Below are positions 35,635-47,922 of a stretch of DNA of 64,000 nt, in pieces. Made by a program: the position numbers and the translations under genes. Positions within the stretch are counted from its first letter, which is position 1. Every line of letters starts with the position of its first letter. The stretch is from Acephala macrosclerotiorum (Eukaryota > Ascomycota > Leotiomycetes > Helotiales > Mollisiaceae), in NCBI GenBank assembly GCA_014904845.1, contig MU119209.1, positions 573,380 through 637,379 on the forward strand, in the 5' to 3' direction. The notes under the pieces were generated by a model, which did no database searches, was not told where the DNA came from, and saw nothing but the letters and a program-made list of their open reading frames with translations.

Positions 35635-38509
35635 CTACCAAGTAAACATCATCAAAGCCGGATTCAACGCAACCGGCAAGAAAAAATGACTAACGACCAC
35701 CGTACACAACGGATAAATCGGCACAAAATTCGTAATCCTCCATTCCCACGGCAGCGCCACCGCACCCACAATCATCATCACCGTACACGTAATACAGAAA
35801 ATGAAGGTGAATTTGAAGCGTTTGAGAAGACGAGGGACTTCTTCGAAGAAAGTGACCTGTTCAATTTCTTTGGCGGTGGCGCCCCAGCTCATGTCGATTT
35901 CGAAGAAGTGGCATAATAGGGCTTGGGAGACATGGAGGGAGATGCCGCCGAGGAAGATGGAGAGGAGGAAGAGCCATTGGAAAACTTCCCAGACTGTGAG
36001 GGTAGTGGTTAGTTTGATTTGTGGGAGGGGTGGAAAAGGAGGGACTTACAGGCTCCGAAGAGAGAGCGTTGAGAGAGGCGGTAGCGGAGGATGGCGAGGG
36101 CGATGTTACCCAGTGCGCTGAAGACGACGATGAGGGAGAAATAAACTTTGAAGGAGTCGAGATAGTAGTGATCGAGGTAGCCATTGAACCAGCCGATGAG
36201 GAAGTAGTTCGCGAGAGTGAGGATCCATGCAGCGCCAATGGCGTAATAAGTACCGATGTAAGCGGTAATGGTGATCTTGGAGGTGAAGGGAATGTTCGAG
36301 GTAAGGAACTTGCGGAAGAGAGGGGTAAAAGGACCTCGGGTAAACCAGAAACGGAACGGGTGGAACAATAGTTCGTTACATCCGAATGCGTATTTCTCCC
36401 ATCGGTTGAGTTCATCGTAGACTGTGAGTGAGACACCCTCCTTGAAGCCGTCGCCAGTGTAGGCGCCGAGTCGGATGATGTAACCTGCTACTTGCAATCG
36501 TAGGGACATGTCGAAGTCCTCGGAAACGTGCGACTCGGACCAGAACTTCTCGTAGCCATCTTCATCCTCGTAGAAAACTTCTTGCACAGCAGACCATCGT
36601 AGAATAGCATTGTGGCCAACGAAGGGAGAAACATCACCATTCGCGACGCCGTAACAGATGGCGCTGTAAATGAGGTTGGTGAAGAAAGTAATACTGTCAA
36701 TTGTTAGAATCACAGCCAAGAAATCATGGCATGATGTACTCACCCGTTCTCGAAGAAGCTGTCGGTAACTTGCATGACGCCAGATGAGTACTGCAAGATA
36801 CCGACTTGAGGCGATTGCTCCATTTCGCTTGCTGCATCCAGCAAACAATCGACAGGAACTCGAGTATCAGAGTCGATCAACAAGATGTAGTCTCCCACAC
36901 GGATGTTACCTTCCGCCCAAGCACGACCTTCTTCCTCTGTTAAAACTTGAGCCAAGCATTGATCGTAAGCAGCGTATTCGTCTTCTTGTGTCCAGCTCGC
37001 ATGGCGCTCAATCAGAAGAAGCTTTTCCTCGACTTTGTTGCTGACCATGAGAGCATAGTTCATGTTGGAAGCCTTCTTGAACTTTCCGCGACGCACGAAC
37101 GCCCTCCCTCCATCATCTGGCTCGGGGTTGTGCTTTGGTCTGGCCACCCATCCGATGTTGTGTTCCTCGTAGAAGTCTCGGCGAGCTTGGGCCTCTGCTG
37201 ATGATACCAATTGCATACCATCGTCGTTGACGAAGATATTTGCAGATCCTCCTTGCAACTCGTAAGTGGAGATGGCGGCTTTCAGGGACATGATCGTGGG
37301 CTGAATGACAGCATTCAAGCCTTCCCTGTAGACCGGCATCTGAATCGTGACATGCGGAAGGAATCCATCGCGACTGAGGCGCTTGGGAGGCTTTCCAGAG
37401 TAGAACTTGGAATTGGTGTTCAATTGACTGATTGGTCCGATAATTTGGGCGATGTTGCCGATAATGACTTGCATGAAGAAGAGTGATACGAAGACCTGGC
37501 ATGGGGTAACGACAAGCAGGGCGAGTCGGGTAAACTTGCCGTCGATGGCAATTTCTTGTGCTAAGTTTCTCCATCCAAAGCCAAGTGCAGCAGTCAACAA
37601 CGTTAATGTCAGCCCAACCATGATGGGGTTGAGCAGAAAGGTTGGTCGCTTCTCAGCGTTGAGGGCATCTTCCAACTCTCCCGGGGTAATTTGGCCATCT
37701 ACCAATTCTACTGTGGAGACGTTCGCGCTCTTCTCATCTGCTAGTTCCGGCGAGTCGCCATCATTCCAGATCATGCGCATCAGCGACTCCTGGATCTGTG
37801 CAGCGCGCTCGAGCAAGTTCTGTGGCTCATCGTCCCATACAACTAGGAAGCGCTGGTCTCTGATAAACGCGCCGAAGTGATGCTTTTGGCAGTTGTGTAG
37901 ATGTTCCACGGAAGGGAGAACTTGTAATCGGAGGCCATCGGCGAGAGGGACGTAATCGGGTTTGTGTCGTTCGAGGAAGATCCGGATGAAGCGGGTGTTA
38001 ACGGTCAAGGCACACTTCGAGAAATTAGCTCAATAGGAAGCCTGGATTCGATAGCCTTGACTTACCCGGACGTTCATTGCAACTACTTGGCTGTAGAAGA
38101 CATTGTGTCGCAAAACAGCTGGTGAGCATGCGAAGTCGCCTCTGCCTTTCTTGAGTATTACCCCTTCGCTTCCATTTTCCATGGCCCACAGCTTCTCCAA
38201 CTGTTGTTGATGGAGCCAATTAACCATAACATCGTTTTTGATATCGAGGAGGCTTTCTCTTGTGGTATTTCGAAAGTCGCCAGCTGGATAGAGGGAGCTT
38301 GTACGAGAGGAGAAACGACTGCCAGCAGGCGTTATAGACATAGGTGATTCCAATGGTGGAGTAATGTCCATCTCGAAGCTTGCGGGTGGTGTAGTCGTCT
38401 TCTCCTCGGCTGCATTCTTCGACGTCTTCTTGGACTTCTTGGAAACTGGCTGGAGGTATCCTTTGATGGCGTTCATCTTGGCGTGACCTTTCGAGGAACC
38501 AAAGACCAC
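35635..38509 (-). CDS. GT2 family membrane glycosyltransferase
   Basis: Processive-type polysaccharide synthase-like enzyme of glycosyltransferase family 2, in the membrane; donor and product unknown. Exons 38509-38066, 38014-36744, 36693-36050 and 35993-35635 encode 905 residues; introns 51, 50 and 56 bp. The first about 280 residues are soluble, followed by two membrane spans (LLNPIMVGLTLTLLTAALGF and LALLVVTPCQVFVSLFF). The catalytic core shows VTIQMPVYREG, NIFVNDDGMQ (first Asp), ILLIDSDTRVP (DxD), SEDFDMSLRL (ED) and LNRWEKYAFG (an RW motif like the QxxRW of GT2 synthases). Several membrane spans close the protein (TITAYIGTYYAIGAAWILTL, VYFSLIVVFSALGNIALAIL, FTFIFCITCTVMMIVGAVAL). All catalytic motifs are intact. 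Confidence 0.92.
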
Positions 38510-41500
38510 AAAAGAGTGTGTGCGGTTATGGGAACGAAAGGATGCCTAGATGTCACAGGCAAAACGAGTGAAGGTTTTGTGAAAGGTTGCTTAACGAAAG
38601 GAAGATTTCATGAGGGAGGACAAGAGAAAGTATTAAGAGGACGACAACAGAAAAGTCAACGCTGGTAGCAGTCGGTAGTGGGGACAAGGAGAGTAGGCGG
38701 CACTTATTCAAGACTGGGGCCAGCTCCAGGAACAATACCATGCTCGCTTGAAATCAAGAACTAGAGGCGGACTCACCGCGCCAAGATGTGGCTCCCCTGT
38801 GAAGTTGAGGTATTGGTAGCACGGGATGAAGCCAAAAGTCTGGGCATTCGACATCGGGTGACCAAGATATTGTGTGGGCTTGGAAGCCGGAGACTGAAGG
38901 GACCAGTAACGTCTCGACAGTATCAACGCTGGGCGGGAGCTACCAAGCTTCGACCTGTTGGTCTAAAGATGGGTCTCTGCTTGCGTCCGAGGCTATGGTA
39001 GGAGCTTTCCCGTTTGTGTCTGCCCTCCACAGGAGTGTGTTTGGGTAGCCTCGAGACATATCTGAGAGCATGTCTGTATGTCAAACAAGGTTGCGGTTGG
39101 AGTAGTACCTAGGAGGCTGTAGCGGGCAGATTGCTTGCAGCGTTGCATTCGCATTCAGACCCGTCTGTGTTAGCTCTTTCTGGCAAAGTCAAGGAGGCGC
39201 GTAGGCCAGTCAACATACGCTCACGCAGGTGCAAGGCCCTCGAGCAGGCTATCGAATTCTGTCCGTCCACACCCATCAGACTGCATTCTTTGGACTGCGT
39301 TCCAGAAAGAGAAGTCGGTAGCGACAGACTGCATTGATTCTCACGGGGGTACCTTGAGGATGTGCCGGCAATCAAAACCGAGGATCGATAATCTTCCGCA
39401 AAGAGAAGTTTCGATGAACGGGTGGAAAACTCTTTCCAGGAACAGGGTAACATCCCCTTAGCGTTTGCGCCGTCTCTTTGGGAATGCACCTTATTTCGAT
39501 CCTGGTAAAAAATACTATATACCGAATCACCGAATGAGTGAGCGAACATAAAAATTTCTCAGGGGTAAAACTGATATATTTTCTGTTTTCGGTCTTCAGG
39601 GGAAGCCTAAGAAAATGATTGGAACTAAGAGACTAGAGAGCTAGACCAGGGTTGGTTGATACTTGCCAATGAGCCTCCCGCCGCGCCAGGCTTGTGCAAG
39701 TACGAGTGACATATGTGCGGCGGTTTTTTGGTTGAACGAGCGCACGTAATTGCGAGGCCTACAGGTTTGTCGTTTGTGGCGTCGTTTTTTGCGCTGAAGT
39801 ACCGCGCGGGATGTGAGGCTGAAAGGCTGCGAGGACAACCCCCAGTCATGGCGTCGCTATGAAATGGTTATATTTAGATGTACACACGGCAGTGACACAA
39901 CTGGACGGCAGCAACTATTGAAAATAATTATCCTCACCAATGACTTGTTTGCAGCATCATCTCGAACGTTGGGATGCCCTACCTGCAACATCTACTTTGG
40001 GCACGTATCAGGCAACCTCCGTGTGCGTGGAGGTAGATTCATCTAAAGGTTGTGTGCTGTTCTCTATCTAGCCTTGCAGCTTTTCCCACCTTGGAATTTC
40101 TCATCGAGTCCTTTTAGAAGTTAAGAACCTAGCAGAACCGAGTGAGTTAGAGTTAGTCGAATCTGGTAAAGGAGGGGCACTTGCACAGGCCAAAAGAAGA
40201 AGCTAGGAAATGGAGATTCCTTCTTGGGAAGATTACTGGTCGAAGTTGCGGAATGTTCTTTACTACTGATAGTTTCGATTCCAACGTTCTAAAGTGTTCA
40301 GATCCAGCGCCTGCAAATCGAAATCGTCGAACATATCCAATCAAGCCATCAAGCCAACGGCCTCAGAATGTCTCCAGTTGCACCCGCAGCAACCGCAAGC
40401 GGGTGTGGTGAGGGAAAGTGTAGCGCCACGAGGGTGCTGAAGCGCACCACGAGCGTGGCGTTTATGTCACTGGCTGCGAGCCGCGTGGAATTGGAACCAG
40501 TGGAAATGATGCGGCTGGTACCGTTGTAATACTTAGATATCGATGAAACCCCGACATCGCGATTGGGTGAGAAATATGGATTTTTGGTGGGCAGTATCCA
40601 GGAACCAGTTTGTGGTGTACCGCGTGCTATTCTGGATGTCGGGTACTTGCGGTGAAGCCATGAGATAAGAGGCAAGAAGTAGCTCTCTTCAGCTGGTGAA
40701 TTGATGTTGAGAATTTAGCTGCACGGTCCTGCGATTGCAGGGATGACAAAGCACGAAGTCTTGCAGAAATCTTAAATCTCGAGCCGAGGATCCCAAACCG
40801 GATGTGGCTTGAAAACTAGGGGTTAAACGAAGGGGCATAGGCCTTGGTATTTGGAAGCGCTGGACTTGGGAGGCGACGAGTGAAGCGTGAAGTCTCATTA
40901 TTCGGCAATGGCGATGAGGCGACGCGTACTTTTTCGGCAATGCACAATCGTATCTCTCGCAAGTTGCATCTCGTATTCAGCCGCACGTGCATGCTTGGAT
41001 AGATGAAACAATAAATACATTTTTGAGTTCTCTCAATCCTATCTGTGCTCCGTTGAATTAGGAGTTTCCATCCGGGGCCGCTGTCATACCGCCCATCTCT
41101 GTATATTGTAATTGCGATTGACGCTGTCAACCTCATCCCTGGGAGATCTGCTTTCCAACTCTTTGGTCGTTATCTTGGTTGTGACGCACAAGATAAGCAA
41201 GGTCAGCCGCAAGGTAACATTTGCCAGGACTCGTGGGAACTAGGGACTCGGCATTCAGAACAAGGATTCTGGATGACGACGATCCTGCAAAGAATAACTA
41301 AGAAAAACCTCTATCAATTGGTGGTCTTCGTCTTAGAAAACACCCCTTGCATAAGTCCAAAGACTGGCGGTATTTAAATGCTCCTAGGTTCAGGACGGCG
41401 TGGGCATAGTGCATGCTAAGATCGTGTTCGAAGCTTTCAAAGAGACTTCATGCACCAGCGCATGCTAAGACGCAGGTTCAGATGCAAGTATTTGCGTTGG

Positions 41501-42697
41501 GCCAGCCGAACAATATTTCTTCCCCAGCAAACTATGTCTTCGGGCTGTAAACGTGGGCTTTGCTGAGAGCTGATAGAATGTAGCCGGAGATAAAGGGGGC
41601 AACCAACCAGTTACCGCGAAGAACAGAAGTGTGCAACACAGCTAGAAAACTCAAAAAGCCAAGAATTTGCCTTCAGTTAAGACATGGGGTACGGGCCAGG
41701 GGTAAGCCAATTGCGCACGAAATTCAGCATCTTGGATGATGGCAGTGTAAGTGTGCTCGGATGAGGCGAGCCACGTCGCGAATTATTTTTGACTGCATTG
41801 CAGCATACGAGAAGAAAAAGCAAGATCAAATATTGACCAACCTGTACTTCCTGATACCCAGAACTTCTCTTCTAAGTTCACTATGCTAATAGTGATAGAG
41901 TGGTTTACCGATATTTCTAGCTGCAGGACGAGGGCAAGCTAGCAACTGTCCGCTATGAAGACCAGGAAAGGACCAGTGCCAGAAGTCAGTTCGAATTCCG
42001 GACCTTCTCGCGTTCGGTATCTTACCAGATAGTAGTAGATGATGGTGTATGAAGTTGATGGTGAGCGATATTCTCTGGGCGCTAGTGCCTTGGGACTATT
42101 CAAGTTTGTGGTGATAGCTACATCCATCGTCCACTTCTGGACAACCCACATCAAAACCCAAGAAATAGTTCCACGAGCCACTGATCAACACCGAGATCAC
42201 CATCGTCGGCATAGTACAGCCGTCTAAGTACCGAAAACACTCAAGTTCATGCTCTAACCCCAGTCAGCTAGATCGCAGCGTCAAGGAACCGAGAAAGAGG
42301 AGATAACAACGCTAACCATCGAGATCTGGAACTGATCTTCAAATTCCGCGCTCTAGAAGGAGGCTGGAATGCTTCCTGACCGCGCGAAGATGGCTATCGA
42401 CTGTAAGAAATGGCAGGTAAGTCGTCTGTTGAGCTCGTCGACACCGTCCAGAAGGCATATTTTGTAGGTGTGATCAACAACACCAAAGGTATCTTCCGCT
42501 TTCCGGCACGACAAAGAATCTCGCCACGCACGTATCTGCGCGTCTGCGAGGCCTGTGGGCTCTAAGAGAGCTTGTGAGATTCGTATGCCTCCTCTGGAAG
42601 CACTGAAATAGCACTCAGGACTTGCAGATGGTCATGCACTTGCCAAATACCTTACTCGCAATTCAACCCCTCGTCGACCCCTCATTCTGAAATCGAC

Positions 42698-42740
42698 CCT
42701 CAGTCAACCCTCAGTCAACCCTCAGTCAACCCTCAGTCGA
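42698..42740. repeat. 11-bp tandem repeat, about four copies
   Basis: CCTCAGTCAAC is repeated three times exactly, with a fourth copy ending CGA. It is flanked by related CGACCC words (CGACCCCTCATT, CGATCCCCAACC), so the array is part of a slightly larger degenerate minisatellite at about 42670-42755. Confidence 0.8.
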
Positions 42741-45115
42741 TCCCCAACCAACCTGCGAAGTTGACCTAGACGGTGGACCTTTGACGAGTAGCGATGTCGA
42801 CAGCGTTGTTCTGTTACAGGCTCTCATCTCCAAAAGCCGCTCGAACTATCTTCAAAATCTTAAGCTGACTCGAATTGAAGAACAGACACCACGCTCCATC
42901 GATGCTCATAACCACGCAAGACACGTTCATCCATTTCCTATACGCGGCGTCGTCATTAGCTTGACCACGACAACAGAAGCTCTCTGGCGCTCGTCTACCT
43001 CAGCCGATTTCTCACACTACTCCTCTGTTGCGCCGATATAATGGGCTGGCTGGATATGTTCTTCTCGACCACCATTGCCACCATCCAACATTTTCCGCCA
43101 GCAAGCAGACACAACTCTGCGCCGAGATATCGAGCTCCGAGGACCATCTCTTTCAGCGCCGAATTGAGCCGAAAGCAAAACAAACAATCGCAAGAACACA
43201 ACAGAGGAGTGGACGGAAGATCGAGCCCCATACCAAGTTTCGAGAGAGGGAAGGAGGGGAAATGAGGACAGCCGTGGCAACATCCTGGCTGCCTTAACTC
43301 CGGACTTGCTCTACACAGAATCTGCGAATAACAACCGCCAACCATTCTTTCCCTAGACATGGCTAGATCCAAGGCTCCAGCAAAGCCATTGAAACACTGC
43401 CTTCGTTGTCGGTGGAATTTCGCAGTCTACGAGTCCAGAGTCCAGCCTTCCGAGATCCTTACTTCCGGGCTTCGGAGTCGATCGAGGTAGACAACGTGTA
43501 AATGTTGCCATGCACAGCCAGCTCACGCTCTAAGGGCGCCCAATAGTCTCTATCGATCCAATTTCGGAGAGCAAAAAGGATGCCGAGTGGTGAAGGTCTT
43601 GTAAGTTCTCTTGACCGGTATTGACTCTGCTCCCCCAGTTCGCAACTCTACCATCAGTCGTTGAGTTGGTCATTCGTTCTGTTTGCCGCTGTTTCTCAGT
43701 AAATTCGAAATTGGCATGTAGCACATATTTGTAGTTGATGAAAGATTTTGCTTGAATATTACCTCGCAATAGCGCCAATGTGGCTGGCTCAGTGGCCGCG
43801 GATCTTTATTAGAGTCACCAGAACGAAATGACAAAAACAAATTTGTAGTCGAAATAAACTTGTAGCGCATTGAATTGATGACACCTTTTGGTTCTAAATT
43901 CTAGGGCTGAAACACTTGCTGTTGGTTCAGATGGAACAGACGCTTTTCTGCCACCTGCCATCTGACCCTCATATCCTTGCTCTCCATGTGAAATGGGAGT
44001 TATCCCAACTAATAATGCTCCGAGATATTACTAACCAACCCCATTTGATGGTTTCCGTACTTCGGAAAAGGCGTTTTGAGAGTACTGAAACACCTAGACC
44101 TGACTGGGTTCAGCCTTTTGTTCAGTAATTCTAGGATTCGCTCGAGTCCTTGGTAGCAATTGCCATCAAGGCAACTCTACTCGCAAGGGGAGATAGACAT
44201 TTGTACTCTTGTAGTTCTCTTTGGAGGTGTACTCCATGTCTTGTACCACGACCTGCACAAGGCTCCATGGACTGCCTAGCCAACCAGACGATTCTGTCGT
44301 TGGTGGCGTCCAAAGCCGGCAGCTAATCGATAAAGTAACTGAAGCAGGCGCTCAGAGACCCTGCTCCAGTGTGGAAGCCCCTCGCGGGGGTCGGATCTCC
44401 CCAATTGTTGCCCACGCTCTCCGGAACATCCGCCAACCTGGTGCCTGCAGCAGGGCACTGATTTGTTACCCAGCTGCAACCCGGACATCTCTGTGTTTCT
44501 GTCCTTGAATTGTATGAGTCGATGTCCGTCGAGAGGCGATGATGAGGCGAGACGAGAGTCAGTGGAGCAGCGGTCAAAGACTGACAGAGCCGCTGGCGCA
44601 TGCGCTCCTCTGTCTCAGAGAGGCGTCGAACAGGTTTCCTATTCATTTCGTTAGGAACATGGAGGATCGTGTGACCTTCCTAGAGATACTTTTGGGTGGG
44701 GAGTGCCCCCTCGCATCCCACTCCCTGGGTTATTTGATGCAACACTGTTGGATTGGGGGGGCCGATCGAATACCAGGAGTCCAGGACCCTCGATGACCCC
44801 CAAACTCGGCGGACAGGGGACACCTGCACGAGACTGAGCAATTGCAGGCTTGGCATGCAAGTCCCACAGTTTGTTTGGGCCATTATTGGATGCTTTGTGG
44901 TGGTCCTGACGCCTGAAGGGTGTCATGAATAGTGCCGCTAAAAGGCTTATGTAGAAGCGGTCAGAGGAAATCAGCACAAAACTCTGAGAGCATCGTGAAC
45001 GATTTTTCTCGAAGCATTTGGACAATTCTGCTGGCTTTGGGATCGTCCGAGTTTTCTTCGAAGGATTATATCGTTCTCGAAGGACTTTATTTATTTAGAG
45101 CTCGAGGATCTTGTT

Positions 45116-45140
45116 CCCCTGGCTGCCCCACTGTTCCCCT
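45116..45140. promoter_or_regulatory. two CCCCT stress-element-like sites upstream of trehalase
   Basis: CCCCT occurs at 45116-45120 and 45136-45140, about 360-380 bases before the trehalase start. CCCCT is the core of the fungal stress-response element bound by Msn2/4-type factors, which control trehalase in yeast. Five-base matches are common by chance, so the call is weak. Confidence 0.3.
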
Positions 45141-45498
45141 AACCTACCTTATCGAACCGCCTGATGCTTGAGCCTAGCGTCCCGATAAAGATTCAGTAAT
45201 TGTGGAAGCTGTCAGCACTTCCCTCTCTCACCGTCACCTTCAGCAATCTTCTCTCCAAGCAGAAGAGAGTCTAAATAAATTTGTGGAAAACACCTTACCA
45301 ACACCTAGAATCCTCTTTGGATCTTCTTTGACTGTCTTTGTCTTCGTCCGCGACTCGCATCACTACCACTAACGTTTTATGTCGATCTGCGTCCTGCAGT
45401 CATCTCTTCACTGTCGGACCGCACCACTTCCATCGGCACAAAATCCTCTTCATAGAGAACAGCACTCCTCCATTGAGTCTGCCAGGAGGACAGTCGAC

Positions 45499-47922
45499 AT
45501 GTCTTCTCCTCTGCGAGTCAGAACCTCCAACGAGATTGATCCATACAGCGCATCCCACATCTACTATGGCCCTGATGCACACAATGGCAAGAGCAACCAC
45601 TTCAGGACACGTACTTACAGCACGGTAAGCTTGATATGCTACTCAATTGTTAATTGTTAATCACATTGGCAGAACCAAAGCCCTACCAAGGCCATCGATC
45701 GCTCCCAGTTGAAGATGCCCATTCGACGCAGCAGCCATGGTCAGTATTTTGTTCCCTTGCTGTTTCACCTTGCCCCAATGCTAATTTATACCTTCATGGC
45801 AGATGACTACGCCATTTCACCAAGTCAATTCCTGATGCACGTCGAACGCACAATTAAAGAACTGGAAGAACAAGAGGACACGGATGGTAATTTCCAGATT
45901 ACCATCGAGGACCTGGGGCCAAAGGTAAGCCAAACTCTTGTGCGTACATTATATGCCTTGCTAATCTGATTATTTTCAGGTCTTCAATGTCGGCACAGCT
46001 TCTTCGAATGGCTTTGTGAAGAGGGAGCTTAGAGGAACATACGTCCTGTCCAACCTCCTTCAAGAATTGTACCTTGCTCGAGAATACAAGAAATCGCACA
46101 TCTTCCTCGACGAGAGTCGTTTGAACGAGAACCCTGTAAACAGACTCTCCCGACTCATCAGAGAAGAATTTTGGAAGAATTTGACACGAGTTATCGACGG
46201 ATCTGTCATCGAAGTGGCGGGCAAGGACCCAAAGGACTGGACCGACGACCCACGACCTCGCATATATGTTCCTCATGCTTGCCCAGAACAATTTGCATAC
46301 TATACTAAGGTGGCCAAGGAGAGACCGGAAATCCGTCTGGATGTTTGCTTGTTGCCAGAGAAGATCACTCCAGAATATGTTCGTGGTCTCAATGCGAAGC
46401 CTGGTCTTCTTGCCGTCGATATGGAGGAGGTTGACGATCCTGGAACTGGCGAGAAGATGCTCAAGGGACGTCCATTTGTGGTTCCAGGCGGCAGATTCAA
46501 CGAACTTTACGGCTGGGACTCTTACATGGAATCTTTAGGTCTGATTGCAAACAAGAAGACCCACCTTGCCAAATCTATGGTCCTAAATTTTGTCTTCTGC
46601 ATCAAACATTACGGCAAGATCCTCAATGCTACTAGATCTTACTACTTATCTCGCTCGCAGCCTCCATTCCTCACTGACATGATTATGCGCGTCTACGAAG
46701 TCATCAAGCACGAAGACGGCGCGGAGGAGTTCTTACAAATTGGCATGTTTGCCGCCATCAAGGAATACAATTCAGTGTGGACCGCTCATCCTCGCTTGGA
46801 TGCGGCTACCGGTCTCAGCAGATATCGTCCAGAAGGTGGTGGTGTCCCCCCGGAGACAGAAGCGTCGCATTTCGAGCATATTCTCGAGCCGTATACCAAA
46901 AAGCACGGTATCACCTTCCAGGAGTTCGTCAAAAGATACAACGATGGTTCGATCAAGGAGCCGGAGCTCGATGAGTACTTCCTACACGACCGAGCTGTTC
47001 GAGAATCGGGCCATGATACTTCCTATCGCTTGGAGAAGGTCTGCGCGAATCTGGCCACTATCGACCTCAATTCGCTCCTGTACAAGTATGAGAAGGACAT
47101 TTCCCTAGTCATTCGGACTCACTTCAAGGATAGCTTGAAGATCCCCACTGATTGGCTTTCCGGTACAATGAAGCCGGGACATGTCGAGACCTCGTCAATC
47201 TGGGACAGACGATCCAAACACCGCAAGTCAGCCATCGATGCTTACCTTTGGAATGAAGAGAAGGGAATGTACTTTGACTATGATACAGTCAAGAAGGAGC
47301 AGTGTACGTATGAGACTTGCACGACTTTCTGGGCTCTCTGGTCCGGTGTTGCCTCTCCAGCCCAGGCTGCCAAGCTTGTCAAGGTCGCCCTTCCTCTATT
47401 CGAGGAGAAGGGAGGTCTCGCTTCTGGAACTGAGAGATCTCGTGGTGTCATTGGTCTGGACAGACCTAACAGGCAGTGGGATTATCCATATGGGTGGGCT
47501 CCTCAGCAAATCATGGCTTGGGGTGGTCTGCAGCGTTATGGCTACCTTGAAGATGTTGAGCGTATTGCTTACAAGTGGCTGTTCATGATGACCAAGGCTT
47601 TCGTTGACTACAATGGTGTCGTTGTTGAAAAGTACGATGTCACTCGCAGCATTGACCCTCATCGCGTTGATGCCGAGTATGGCAACCAAGGTCTTGATTT
47701 TAAGGGTGTCGCCAAGGAGGGGTGACTATCTCATTCTCCTTGACAATCGTAACATTTACTGACTTTGTTAGTTTCGGATGGGTCAATGCTTCATACGTCT
47801 ATGGTCTCCAGATGCTTGACGCTGGACCAACTCGTGCACTTGGTTTGCTCACTCCTTGGGAAGAGTACTTCAAGTCACGAAATGTGCACGGCAATCCATT
47901 GTTGACTGTTCGTGAGAACTAA
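45499..47922 (+). CDS. nth1: neutral trehalase
   Basis: Cytosolic alpha,alpha-trehalase that splits trehalose into two glucose, 735 residues. Exons 45499-45624, 45673-45739, 45803-45924, 45980-47721 and 47772-47922, all in phase. Residues R60-R61-S62-S63 form a PKA-type RRxS site. D90-D101 ([12 protein letters not shown]) is the calcium-binding loop of neutral trehalases; together they indicate activation by phosphorylation and calcium. Trehalase signature 1 is [15 protein letters not shown] and signature 2 is [10 protein letters not shown]. The C-terminus [13 protein letters not shown]...[12 protein letters not shown] lies after a 50-bp intron. There is no signal peptide, which separates it from acid trehalase. 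No lesions. Confidence 0.97.

Larger units (their letters stand above)
38510..45498. other. 7-kb stretch without a convincing gene
   Basis: The longest gap in the window. Open frames are short, overlapping and motif-free on both strands. A small frame at 43041-43265 plus (starts MGWLDMFFSTTIATIQHFPP, 74 residues) is the only one with mildly protein-like character. It includes the tandem repeat near 42698 and the region upstream of trehalase. It may hold long UTRs, non-coding RNA or decayed mobile DNA, but I recognise none. Confidence 0.4.

Noticed and set aside
37211..37880. Plus-strand frames inside the glycosyltransferase gene
   Set aside because: Antisense of catalytic GT2 exons.
44341..44440. 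GC-rich foldable segment considered as a tRNA or structured RNA
   Set aside because: No match to the A-box and B-box pattern and no cloverleaf could be drawn.
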